The notes beneath the pieces are model-generated. The model was not told the origin of the DNA. It searched no databases and saw only the letters and a program-made list of their open reading frames with translations. Both the position numbers and the translations under genes were made by a program. Shown here piece after piece: positions 1 to 6,248 of a stretch of 6,692 bases of DNA. This DNA is from an uncultured Selenomonadaceae bacterium (GTDB lineage: Bacteria > Bacillota > Negativicutes > Selenomonadales > Selenomonadaceae): assembly GCA_910579115.1 (NCBI GenBank), contig CAJTSO010000063.1, positions 1 through 6,692 of the forward strand, in the 5' to 3' direction. Position 1 is the first letter of the stretch. Every line of letters begins with the position of its first letter.

Positions 1-7
1 ATTGACT

Positions 8-30
8 CACCAGTTAAACTGGTGGTTTTT
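8..30 (+). terminator. Intrinsic terminator of an upstream plus-strand gene
   Basis: A perfect 7-bp stem (CACCAGT paired with ACTGGTG, loop TAA) is followed by GTTTTT. This is the form of a Rho-independent terminator for a plus-strand transcript entering from the left of the window. The gene it serves is not visible. Confidence 0.65.
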
Positions 31-50
31 ATCATGCCTATTCGGCGCCA

Positions 51-93
51 AAAAAACAACAGCACCTCGATTAAGGAAGTGCTGTTGTTTTTT
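51..93. terminator. Strong bidirectional terminator hairpin at the end of the fossil array
   Basis: A perfect 15-bp inverted repeat (51-65 with 79-93) has an A6 run on the left and a T6 run on the right, so either strand ends its stem in U residues. On the minus strand it lies just after the degenerate CRISPR repeats at 101-189, where a pre-crRNA terminator would be expected. I infer it once ended the transcript of a longer array. It would also stop plus-strand read-through from the left. Confidence 0.7.
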
Positions 94-100
94 GCGCTTG

Positions 101-189
101 TCAGGAATACGCCATTCCTAAACTCATACTTATCAAGGCATCTACTAATAGACGGTTTGATCACCATCAGGAATACACCATTCTCAAAT
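101..189 (-). CRISPR. Fossil CRISPR array: two degenerate repeats and one spacer
   Basis: The right-hand copy (155-189, 35 nt) matches the 36-bp repeat of the array at 1106-1207 except for one substitution at the 7th base, a one-T deletion in the middle and a changed last base. The left-hand copy keeps only the core and one end (101-123, about 20 of 23 positions), and the rest is replaced by the flank of the terminator. The two are separated by 31 bp (124-154), which is spacer length for this repeat family. No further repeat is found one unit to the right, around 220-255. The orientation is the same as the current array, so the terminator at 51-93 lies at its natural downstream end. Reading these copies as tracrRNA anti-repeats is possible but lacks a promoter and terminator. 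Confidence 0.7.
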
Positions 190-247
190 TACCGCCTTGC
201 GAGTATGGCAGTAAATCATTACCCTGTCGGTGTAGATCCTAATAAAT

Positions 248-276
248 TTGACCAACCACAAAGAAATCCGTATGAT
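248..276 (+). promoter_or_regulatory. Sigma70-type promoter of the toxin-antitoxin operon
   Basis: TTGACC (248-253) and TATGAT (271-276) are separated by 17 bp, close to the -35/-10 consensus. The expected start site near 283 falls within the paired operator, 38 nt before the antitoxin ATG. The rest of the stretch from 190 to 247 shows no gene and no clear site. Confidence 0.7.
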
Positions 277-280
277 ATTA

Positions 281-304
281 TTACTTAGTAAGTTTACTTA
301 GTAA
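281..304 (+). promoter_or_regulatory. Paired palindromic operator for autoregulation
   Basis: Two identical copies of TTACTTAGTAA (281-291 and 294-304) are spaced 13 bp apart. Each is a perfect inverted repeat of TTACT around one central base. They cover the predicted transcription start. Tandem palindromes at this place are typical of operators bound by ribbon-helix-helix antitoxins such as RelB/DinJ, alone or with toxin, so I infer autorepression of this operon. Confidence 0.65.
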
Positions 305-308
305 TATG

Positions 309-314
309 GGAGGG
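309..314 (+). promoter_or_regulatory. Ribosome binding site that fixes the antitoxin start
   Basis: GGAGGG lies six bases before the ATG at 321. An earlier in-frame ATG at 306 directly abuts this site and has no ribosome binding site of its own, so 321 is the better start. Confidence 0.7.
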
Positions 315-320
315 ATTCTG

Positions 321-578
321 ATGAGTAATGCTAATACAGTAACCTGCTCGTTCACGATGGACAGGGATATATATAATGCGTATAAAAGCACTGTTTCCGG
401 GAACGGCGAAAATGTAAAAGGCAATATTATCAGGTATATGAAGAGTGTAATTCGCTATGAAATCCCTAACGCCGATACGATTGCTGCGATTGCCGAAGTG
501 CAACGCTTGAAATTAAATCCAAACAAAAAAAGTTATGGGTCGTTTGCTGAGCTTTTGGAGGATCTGGATAATGAATAA
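321..578 (+). CDS. RelB/DinJ-family antitoxin of a type II toxin-antitoxin module
   Basis: An 85-residue protein starting MSNANTVTCSF. The N-terminal half (about residues 5-45) has the short beta strand plus two helices expected of a ribbon-helix-helix DNA-binding dimer. The acidic C-terminal part (about 52-85, with IAEVQRL and FAELLEDLD) resembles the toxin-wrapping tail of RelB/DinJ antitoxins. Known members neutralise a RelE-fold mRNA interferase and repress their own promoter as a toxin-antitoxin complex. The start at 321 is chosen because GGAGGG precedes it at good spacing. It overlaps the next gene by 8 nt, as usual in coupled antitoxin-toxin pairs. A promoter and paired operator lie just upstream. 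The family call rests on the C-terminal pattern and the partner; the exact subfamily is less certain. Confidence 0.85.
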   Translation: MSNANTVTCSFTMDRDIYNAYKSTVSGNGENVKGNIIRYMKSVIRYEIPNADTIAAIAEVQRLKLNPNKKSYGSFAELLEDLDNE

Positions 579-849
579 GTATAAAATTGTCCAGACCGTT
601 AGATTCAAAAAAGATTTAAGGTCGTTGATAAAACGAGGTTACAATATAGCCCTGTTAGGCGTAGTCGTGGATACCCTGGCTGCGGGGCAGAAGCTTCCCG
701 CCAAATATAAAGACCATGCGTTAATGGGTAATTATAAAGGCTGTCGTGAATGCCATATTACTCCAGACTGGCTTCTGATTTATGAAATTGATGGAGATGA
801 GTTATTTTTATACCTTACTCGGACAGAAACTCATAGCGATTTACTTTAG
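571..849 (+). CDS. YafQ-family (RelE superfamily) mRNA interferase toxin
   Basis: A 92-residue protein starting MNKYKIVQTVRFKKDL. It carries the YafQ signature almost unbroken: LPAKYKDHAL (residues 42-51), then GNYKGCRECHITPDWLLIYE, then TRTETHSDLL at the C-terminus. The residues matching the catalytic set known from E. coli YafQ (three histidines and an aspartate) are present as His49, His62, Asp66 and His88, so the toxin looks active. Such toxins cleave mRNA on the translating ribosome. The start at 571 is chosen because GGAGG (557-561) precedes it, and an upstream in-frame ATG at 535 lies inside the antitoxin without a good site. It overlaps the antitoxin end by 8 nt, implying translational coupling. 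The pair sits between two CRISPR array remnants and has no sequence link to the Cas genes. Confidence 0.9.
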   Translation: MNKYKIVQTVRFKKDLRSLIKRGYNIALLGVVVDTLAAGQKLPAKYKDHALMGNYKGCRECHITPDWLLIYEIDGDELFLYLTRTETHSDLL

Positions 850-858
850 GAGAGTTGA

Positions 859-975
859 TTTCAAACGGTTATATACACTCTGCCCTTTGGAGAAAGAACA
901 GAGCATTATGCTATTCTGGACTCAGAAATTGATAAACATCATGTGTTGATTAAAGAAAAATCTCCTCATGGATGA
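859..975 (+). pseudogene. Possible 3' remnant of an unknown gene
   Basis: This frame stays open for 38 codons and reads with protein-like alternation (TVIYTLPFGERTEHYAILDS and onward), ending at a TGA inside the loop of the terminator at 952-998. There is no usable start codon with a ribosome binding site: the frame is closed by a TGA just before 859, and the AGGAG at 848-852 serves a different frame. I do not recognise the family. It may be the tail of a gene carried with the toxin-antitoxin pair, or a chance open frame. Confidence 0.2.
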
Positions 976-998
976 TGCCCATGAGGAGATTTTTCTTT
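952..998. terminator. Bidirectional terminator between the toxin gene and the CRISPR array
   Basis: A perfect 20-bp inverted repeat (952-971 with 979-998, loop 972-978) is flanked by A-rich and T-rich arms, giving ATTTTTCTTT at the 3' side on both strands. It should end the toxin-antitoxin transcript from the left and the array transcript from the right, so the two convergent units share one terminator. Confidence 0.85.
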
Positions 999-1003
999 GG
1001 GTA

Positions 1004-1050
1004 TAACATCTACCGTATCATTGATCGATACTAAGATATAGAGGATGTTA
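1004..1050. other. Nested hairpin element between array and terminator
   Basis: An outer perfect 7-bp stem (TAACATC at 1004-1010 with GATGTTA at 1044-1050) encloses a perfect 5-bp inner hairpin (GTATC at 1015-1019 with GATAC at 1027-1031). On the minus strand it would be the 3' tail of the array transcript just before the terminator. The function is unknown. The remaining stretch from 1051 to 1105 is AT-rich with no gene seen. Confidence 0.35.
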
Positions 1051-1105
1051 CTTGTACTTATTTTTATTGTACCCTTACTTAATTGCGAGGATAATGACAC
1101 TTGTA

Positions 1106-1207
1106 ATTTGAGCACCATCAGGAATTACACCATTCTCAAACGCCCATATTGGTGCCCAAGTTGGTTCCCATGTTTGAGCACCATCAGGAATTACACCATT
1201 CTCAAAC
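1106..1207 (-). CRISPR. Type II-A CRISPR array: two repeats, one spacer
   Basis: Two 36-bp repeats (1172-1207 and 1106-1141) differ only at the outermost base of the distal copy and flank one 30-bp spacer (1142-1171). In crRNA sense (minus strand) the repeat starts GTTTGAGAATGG and ends GGTGCTCAAAC, with GTTTGAG/CTCAAAC termini inverted. This is the length and form usual for type II-A. It lies downstream of csn2 in the same direction, where the family normally has its array. The changed last base marks 1106-1141 as the terminal repeat. No other repeat lies immediately on either side. One spacer is very few for a working array and suggests contraction or inactivity. Confidence 0.95.
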
Positions 1208-1278
1208 CTCAAACCTCAAATCCGAATGCAGCGCCACCACAACGCCGTAATTCCTGCCGGTACTACTCACATTATATA
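1208..1278 (-). promoter_or_regulatory. CRISPR leader with tandem heptamers and anti-repeat
   Basis: The 71 bp between the csn2 stop and the first repeat form the leader. Its repeat-proximal end reads, on the minus strand, ATTTGAG then GTTTGAG, directly followed by the repeat's own GTTTGAG. ATTTGAG is a leader-anchoring motif known in some type II-A systems, where it guides spacer integration. Positions 1241-1264 are complementary as RNA to the repeat core. The array promoter overlaps the upstream part of this leader. Confidence 0.7.
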
Positions 1279-1298
1279 CTAATTTTCCCACCTGACAA
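1271..1298 (-). promoter_or_regulatory. Predicted array promoter within the 3' end of csn2
   Basis: On the minus strand TTGTCA (1293-1298) is followed after 16 bp by a perfect TATAAT (1271-1276). The -35 box lies in the last codons of csn2 and the -10 box just after its stop codon. Transcription should start near 1264 and run through leader, repeat, spacer and repeat to the terminator at 952-998, a transcript of about 310 nt. Confidence 0.7.
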
Positions 1299-1956
1299 TA
1301 CACAAATCATTATCCACTACCAAAATTTTGTCAAAGGGTATATTATCAGGCGCCGCTGATTCCAAAAGTATAATTGACAGCTTCCTGTACTGCATATCCC
1401 TGATAAAGCATTCCATTTCCTCAACCGAAAATATACAGCTGAGCTGATATACGACAAAAATTTTCAAGCTAAAGAGGCGGCTGCACAGATCGATATACTG
1501 CACAACCCGCCCTGGCAGCGAGTCCTCCATAGCAAACTGCACGCCCACCGGCGCCAGCAATTTCCCCAGGGAAAAATCAAAATTGTATTCCAGCGGATAG
1601 TCTACCGTCATGAGCAGGTCCTGAAGATAGTTGTGCAGATGCCGCCTGATCTCTGCCGTTCGTTGGTACATATCTTCCCTTACGGCGTTCTTCTCCAGCT
1701 CCTGATGTACCTTCGTCAGGATTTTACGCTGGTTTACGTCTACAGCGAAAGGATTGACAATCAGTTCCAGATATTTTGCCAGGGGGACCGTTTTCTGTCC
1801 GTCAGAGAGGACAAAAGGCCCTTTGTCAAAATTGATCTGCGCGTCGAGGGACTCGATAAACTGCCTCATCAGGAGAGGCGACTCCAGGACGACGGCGTAT
1901 ACTGTCGTCTCCTCCAGGGTCATAACCGCGTCTATCGGGTTGTAAACCAGATTCAC
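1279..1956 (-). CDS. csn2: Csn2, type II-A spacer acquisition protein
   Basis: A 225-residue protein starting MNLVYNPIDAVMTLEE, close in length and N-terminal pattern to streptococcal Csn2 (about 220 residues, also starting MNL). Family members form a ring-shaped tetramer that encloses DNA ends and works with Cas1, Cas2 and Cas9 during spacer capture. Visible landmarks are the NPFAVDVNQRKILTKVHQEL stretch (about 68-87), matching the conserved GFDVNSSTILKLIHADL region, and the C-terminal LSIILLES and DKILVVDNDLCIV strands. The start is GTG, sharing GTGA with the cas2 stop. Starting there preserves the family N-terminus, while the first internal ATG (codon 12) would remove it. The reading frame is intact. 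It is the signature gene that assigns the locus to subtype II-A. Confidence 0.93.
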   Translation of the reverse strand: MNLVYNPIDAVMTLEETTVYAVVLESPLLMRQFIESLDAQINFDKGPFVLSDGQKTVPLAKYLELIVNPFAVDVNQRKILTKVHQELEKNAVREDMYQRTAEIRRHLHNYLQDLLMTVDYPLEYNFDFSLGKLLAPVGVQFAMEDSLPGRVVQYIDLCSRLFSLKIFVVYQLSCIFSVEEMECFIRDMQYRKLSIILLESAAPDNIPFDKILVVDNDLCIVRWEN

Positions 1957-2273
1957 AGCACCACCAGCTTATCTGTCGTGTTGATTACTTCGCTTTCTGA
2001 TTCGCCCACCAGCAGCTCGATATTATTATATTGTTTTTCCGTGACAAGGAGCATTTGGACCAGGCCCTTCCGGGGGCAGTTTTTCTTTACGGTCTTCATG
2101 ACCGCGGCCGCCGCCGTGGCGTTAAGGGTCAGCTTGCTGTATACGGACTCCTGCATCATCAGGAATCCTTCGCCCAACAGGAACTTCCGGAAGGCCCGGT
2201 AGGCCCGTCTTTCTTCCGAGGTTTCCACCGGCAAGTCAAAGAAAACTATAACTCGCATAAACCTGTAGCTCAT
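1953..2273 (-). CDS. cas2: Cas2, adaptation endonuclease-fold protein
   Basis: A 106-residue protein starting MSYRFMRVIVFFDLPVET. It has the Cas2 ferredoxin-like pattern: first strand ending in FFDLP with the conserved Asp13, then RRAYRAFRKFLLGEGFLMMQ and SVYSKL, and the later LVQMLLVTEKQY strand. Cas2 dimers bridge two Cas1 dimers in the integration complex. The start at 2273 leaves a 1-nt gap after the cas1 stop and aligns residue for residue with the N-terminus I recall for S. pyogenes Cas2 (MRYEALRLLCFFDLP). A longer frame upstream to 2321 would overlap cas1, and the ATG at 2258 would shorten the first strand. No clear ribosome binding site is seen, so coupling to cas1 is likely. The gene appears intact. 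Confidence 0.9.
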   Translation of the reverse strand: MSYRFMRVIVFFDLPVETSEERRAYRAFRKFLLGEGFLMMQESVYSKLTLNATAAAAVMKTVKKNCPRKGLVQMLLVTEKQYNNIELLVGESESEVINTTDKLVVL

Positions 2274-2274
2274 T

Positions 2275-3162
2275 TCATATATCCCAAAAGGAACAGGGGG
2301 TAAACCGACTGACGTCCCCATCGCTCAGGCTGTCAAAAACATCCTTGCAGAACAGCTTCACCGCGTAGTTCAGGGAGTAAGTCTTTTTATCAAATCTTAC
2401 GTTCCCGTTTAAGACGTCTAGGATTTCCAGCTTTTGCTCCCGTTCAAAGACTTCCAGTTCCCCGTTCCGCCACAGCTGGTATACTTTTTGGTCTACAAAT
2501 GCCCGGAAGGGCTCCATAACGTCAGAGCCCAGATTGAATGTATTGAAGACGTTGCAATGGTGTATGCCCAGCTGCGTAATATATCCGTTGGCGGCAATTT
2601 CCCGGTTGCAGGCGCTTAAAATCATGGCGTACCCATAATTGAGGGCGGCATTTACCGGAACGTTGTCCGCCCGGGAAAAATCCTTCCCGAACAGGGCGTT
2701 AAAGTAAACCTTGGCCGCGTGGCCTTCCCGGTTGCTTTCGTCGCCAGCCTTTACCTCGGAAATGTATTTTTCCAGCAGCTTTGCTTCCGGTTTTTCATTT
2801 ATTTCCAGAACTGCCGCCTGGTTACTTATTTTATTCTTCACGATTTCCGCCCATAGGGCCCCCTTAGCGGCCTCATCCCAGTTTACCTGCTGCCGGACTT
2901 TGCCGCTGGTGTCACAGGAGCCGTAATAGGGGGTTAATTCTCCTAAGGGATTTCTTTTTTCATCGCAGAATATGATCTTGATTTTCCGCTTTACCAGCTC
3001 CGCCAGCAGGGCGGCCGTAAGGGAGACGGCAGTATGCTCCACAAGCAAAAGGGACATTTCGTTGAGGAGCACCTTTTTCACCGTCTCGCCTCTGACCACC
3101 ATGTAGCCCAGCTGATAATCCAGCTTGGCCCGCCGGGAAATCACCACTATCCGCCAGCTCAT
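2275..3162 (-). CDS. cas1: Cas1, spacer integrase (type II-A)
   Basis: A 295-residue protein starting MSWRIVVISRRAKLDY, close to the usual 289-300 for type II Cas1. The N-terminal beta domain runs to about residue 80 and includes IIFCDEKRNPLGELTPYYG. The helical catalytic domain follows. The metal-binding residues are visible: Glu146 in NREGHAAKVYF, a histidine at 201/202 in GIHHCN, and Glu217 in DVMEPFR. Cas1 catalyses the nucleophilic attacks that insert a new spacer at the leader-repeat junction. The ATG shares ATGA with the cas9 stop, a coupled start. The frame is intact with all catalytic residues, so the integrase looks functional although the neighbouring cas9 is broken. Close alternatives: none. 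Confidence 0.95.
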   Translation of the reverse strand: MSWRIVVISRRAKLDYQLGYMVVRGETVKKVLLNEMSLLLVEHTAVSLTAALLAELVKRKIKIIFCDEKRNPLGELTPYYGSCDTSGKVRQQVNWDEAAKGALWAEIVKNKISNQAAVLEINEKPEAKLLEKYISEVKAGDESNREGHAAKVYFNALFGKDFSRADNVPVNAALNYGYAMILSACNREIAANGYITQLGIHHCNVFNTFNLGSDVMEPFRAFVDQKVYQLWRNGELEVFEREQKLEILDVLNGNVRFDKKTYSLNYAVKLFCKDVFDSLSDGDVSRFTPCSFWDI

Positions 3163-4627
3163 ATCGTCTGCAAATCAATCGGTTGCTGCTCAAACAGTCC
3201 GGTGACCGAATAATTGTGAAGTATCGCGCTCTTGGCATTGGTTATTTTTTTGAATACAGTAAATATTCCAGCCCTGCCCGCTCCGGAAATGAGACTTAAA
3301 TCGGCGGATAAAGGTTTTACCTGAAACAGTTTTATTATCTCACCTAGCACGACACACTGTTGTTCAGGAGAAAGACTACCGAAAATGTCCCGCTTCTCAG
3401 CCAAAGCTTCGTATGATATAGCCGGGCGGTTTACATAGACCGGCTCTTTCAATTTACCCGCCAAAATGTCATACAAGGTGAGGTTGTTTGCGGCATCGAT
3501 TTCATCATGAGGAGTGATAGCAATATTTCCCCTGTACGCTTTGTACTTTTCAAGAAATCTTCCTATTTTCTTTAAGTACAGTTCCCACTGGGAATCAAGA
3601 ATCAACTGCACTGCCGGTTTTCCCAACAATTTTTCGCCGGTAGTACCGGTAATATAGAAAGGGAAGTCTTTAATCACCAAGCAACTGCCAAGGAGGATTT
3701 TGTCCAATATAACCCGAGGATTCACCAGCCCCAGAACCGCCTGTAAATGCTCCGTCAGAATGTTGGCGTCCGCTTTGATACGGTTTACCAGATGGACGGG
3801 AACTGCTTCAATGGTCCGCATAAGCTCTCCCTTCTTCCCCTCCGATTCAACCAGAACAAAGTAGGCGGTGCTCTGTCCCGTATAACCGCCGTATTTTTCC
3901 GTGGAGAGATTTTTCTTTATGGGCATGAGTTTTCCGCTACCAGCCTTTTCGATGGTAGCCCCAAAGATTTCTCCCTTTTTTTCCAGAGCCATATTGGTTA
4001 CCTGAATGTTATTCCTCCCCATGAACTTTTTCACGGTTTTGATTGTCCCATCCTCCCCGGGTTCCCAGGCTATTCTGTCTCCCCGGCTGATATTCCTCCT
4101 GCACAGGACTTCCAGCCGCACGGTGTACTTGAATCGTCGATCCTGATCCTTGAGCCAGGCATAGGGGTTGGCCGTAAACTGCGTATCGAAAATATTGCCC
4201 ACCACGATATTCAGATAAGCATCCTTGGCGTGATGAAGGTCGTTCATATCGCGGCACTTAACACAGGAAAAATGATTGCGGGTTAAATAATCCCGGAAGT
4301 CCGATACATTGCCGGCTTTTGAGTATACCACCCGGCTGTCCGGACATTCCAGGGCCAGGATCTGCCCCACCGCCTTGGTTGATTGGCGGGTTTCCACCAG
4401 CTGGCGGTTGATGAATCCGGCCAGCTCATCGATTGATAATTCCTCTGACCGGGTGAGCCGGTCGAATTTTTTCTTTGAAATGAGCCCTCTTTTCAGCAGG
4501 ACCTGCCAGAAATTTCTCTGGCGGTTCCGTATCTCCGGGGACAAGGGGTAAACGTCTGATTTTTCCCGGTTCACCCGGTAGTTTACCAGTACCATATTGT
4601 CAAGGCTGTCATCCTTGGTTTTTGACC

Positions 4628-4635
4628 GGGGGAAT
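4628..4635 (-). other. Second frameshift in cas9, inside the HNH motif
   Basis: Minus-strand codons GAC CAT ATT (DHI) are followed by a run of five C. The good frame before the run ends in a stop 24 bases later (4609-4611), while the frame one base on continues as PRSKTKDDSLDNMVL to the cas1 border. The family motif DHIxPxS is restored best by assuming two lost bases, which would give DHIFPRS; an extra C would give DHIPRS. The break falls between the catalytic His and Asn of HNH. Confidence 0.85.
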
Positions 4636-4869
4636 ATGGTCCAGGTCGTAGAGGTATCCCTGGCCGTTTTTGGCGAATAAATCCCCAATCTCGATTTTTT
4701 CGCCGGTATACATGTCCCTTCCCATCTGCAAAAAGTAGAGGTACAGCTTCTTGCTGCGGAGGGTGCCGTCGTATTTTTCCTCCAGCTCTTTCACCAGCTC
4801 ATGGCTAAAGAAGGGGGCGTCCTTCCGGCAAGCTTTATAGAGGTCATCCAGCTGTTTTTTCTGCTCGGG

Positions 4870-4876
4870 ATACGCT
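4870..4876 (-). other. First frameshift in cas9, just after RuvC-II
   Basis: After EMAREAGEKKR the current frame reads IPSRKNSWMTS and stops at 4791-4793. The frame shifted by one base continues with family-like sequence (YPEQKKQLDDLYKACRKDAP, then SHELVKELEEKYDG) into HNH. A single lost base near 4873 explains this. The shift is opposite in phase to the one at 4628-4635, so the two cancel. Confidence 0.85.
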
Positions 4877-6245
4877 TCTTTTCGCCAGCCTCCCTTGCCA
4901 TTTCCAGAAAAATCTTTTTGGGGTCATGGCCCGTGATTTTCTTTAATTCCTGGACAATCTGCACCGTCTGCCAGACGGCGCGCTTTACGGCGGGGGAAAC
5001 GGCCAGCCCGTCGAGATAGCCGTAATCGATTTTTGCCGGTTTATCATCCGCCTCATTGAATTCTTTAATTTTCCCGGCAAAGCCGTACTCGCAGCTCGGT
5101 GAAAGCAGCTCCATAAGGTTCTTTGACTGCCTTCTCATGGCTTCGATGACGGTAACCGGCGCGCCGATGGAGTCGTCGTAATAAGCAATCGCTTCACTGT
5201 CAAGGAATGCGGCGGACAGCCTGCCCCATTTATTATATTTTAGTTTCTTTATTGCCCGGACAGCCTCCTGGCTAATCTGCGGGTAGTTCTCTTTTATTTT
5301 ATCTTTCAGCATCTCCGGAGAATCGGAGAACAGCGTTATCCAGCGAATGATATTCTCGATTTCAGCCCGGTGGCTGTCCACATACGACGGGTCAAAAATG
5401 CTGTAAAAATACCGGAAGGACTTCATGTCGGATTTGATGGTATCGTCGATTCCGGACAGGCACGCTATATCGGTGCCGCTTTCAATGACATTCGTCCTTT
5501 GCAAATACTGGAATATTCTCTTTTTCGTTACCCGGCGGGGGCCTTCCAAAAGCAGATTATCGATAATGCCCTGAATGATTCCTGCCGGGAGCCGCTCTCC
5601 GTTTACGGCCAGATTGTTCAGCTCGTTTCTGACCTCAAACTCCGTGTACAGCAACGACTGCTTCGGCAGTACATCCTCGGAAGAAAGATAGGTGCATTTA
5701 TTAGTCATATTGGTGATAAATTTTTCGGCGGTTTCACTTACGTTGACTACGGACTCAAAATTCCAGGGGTATATCTTCTCCTTGCCGCGCACAACCCAGC
5801 ACCGTTTGGCCCGCCTTGATAGGTCTGTACCCGCCAATGGCCCGATATAGTAGGGTACGCGGAAGGTCATAATCTGCTGAATTTTTTTGGCAGCGGTCAG
5901 TCCGGTGGAATCCTTTTCCGCCAGAAAGGGCAAGTATTTTTCTCCCTGGGAAAGAATCTTCTCAAGCTCTGCCGCATTTACCTGCACAGGGATTACGCTG
6001 TTTTCCTTCGTCCGCAGCTTGGGAAAGGCGGTTCCTGCCTTTATCCGGTAAAACAGCTTATCCAGTTCGGTGGAGCTTTCGGTAATTTCCTCGAGGGAAT
6101 CGAAGTAAACAAGATTCTTCAATTTCTTTTTCAAATACTCGCAAAACTTCTCTTGGGAGGCCCGATTGGGCAGCCCGGCCTTTTCCTTTTTCCCTTTCTT
6201 ATTAAGACAGCTTCCAATGTATGCGCTGTAGTTCGCTTCACCCTT

Positions 6246-6248
6246 TTA
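6246..6248 (-). other. In-frame TAA stop in the REC lobe of cas9
   Basis: Reading on the minus strand, REIFGVP is followed by TAA and then, in the same frame, KGEANYSAYIGSCLNKK and the rest of the REC lobe. One base change (for example AAA, CAA or GAA to TAA) explains it. Without suppression, translation from the true start would end inside REC, before RuvC-II and HNH. Confidence 0.9.

Noticed and set aside
22..288. An 88-codon open frame on the plus strand
   Set aside because: It runs through two terminators, the fossil repeats and the toxin-antitoxin promoter, has no ribosome binding site, and has no recognisable protein pattern.
321..849. A CRISPR-guarding toxin-antitoxin RNA pair of the CreTA kind
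   Set aside because: The genes are a conventional protein RelB/YafQ-type pair with their own operator. No repeat-like antitoxin RNA controlling them was seen.
1045..1359. A 104-codon plus-strand open frame
   Set aside because: It spans the CRISPR repeats, as shown by its repeated NYTIL-type peptide, and the csn2 end. It is an artefact of the repeats.
2157..2166. A 10-nt match to the CRISPR repeat (CATCAGGAAT) inside cas2
   Set aside because: No extension of the match on either side. A 10-nt match somewhere in a window this long is plausible by chance, and the codons are conserved Cas2 sequence.
3747..4286. A 179-codon open frame opposite cas9
   Set aside because: It is antisense to clearly coding, conserved Cas9 sequence (PAM-interacting and RuvC-III regions), without a ribosome binding site or family resemblance.
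4628..4635. Programmed frameshifting at the C run to make full-length Cas9
   Set aside because: A C-rich slip site is present, but a second shift at about 4873 and a stop at 6246-6248 would also have to be bypassed, and programmed frameshifting is not known to me for Cas9.
4609..4794. A separate small HNH protein starting at GTG 4794
   Set aside because: The GTG is an internal Val codon of cas9 (ELVKELEEKYDG), the upstream sequence in this frame continues as Cas9, and the end is created by the frameshift at the C run.
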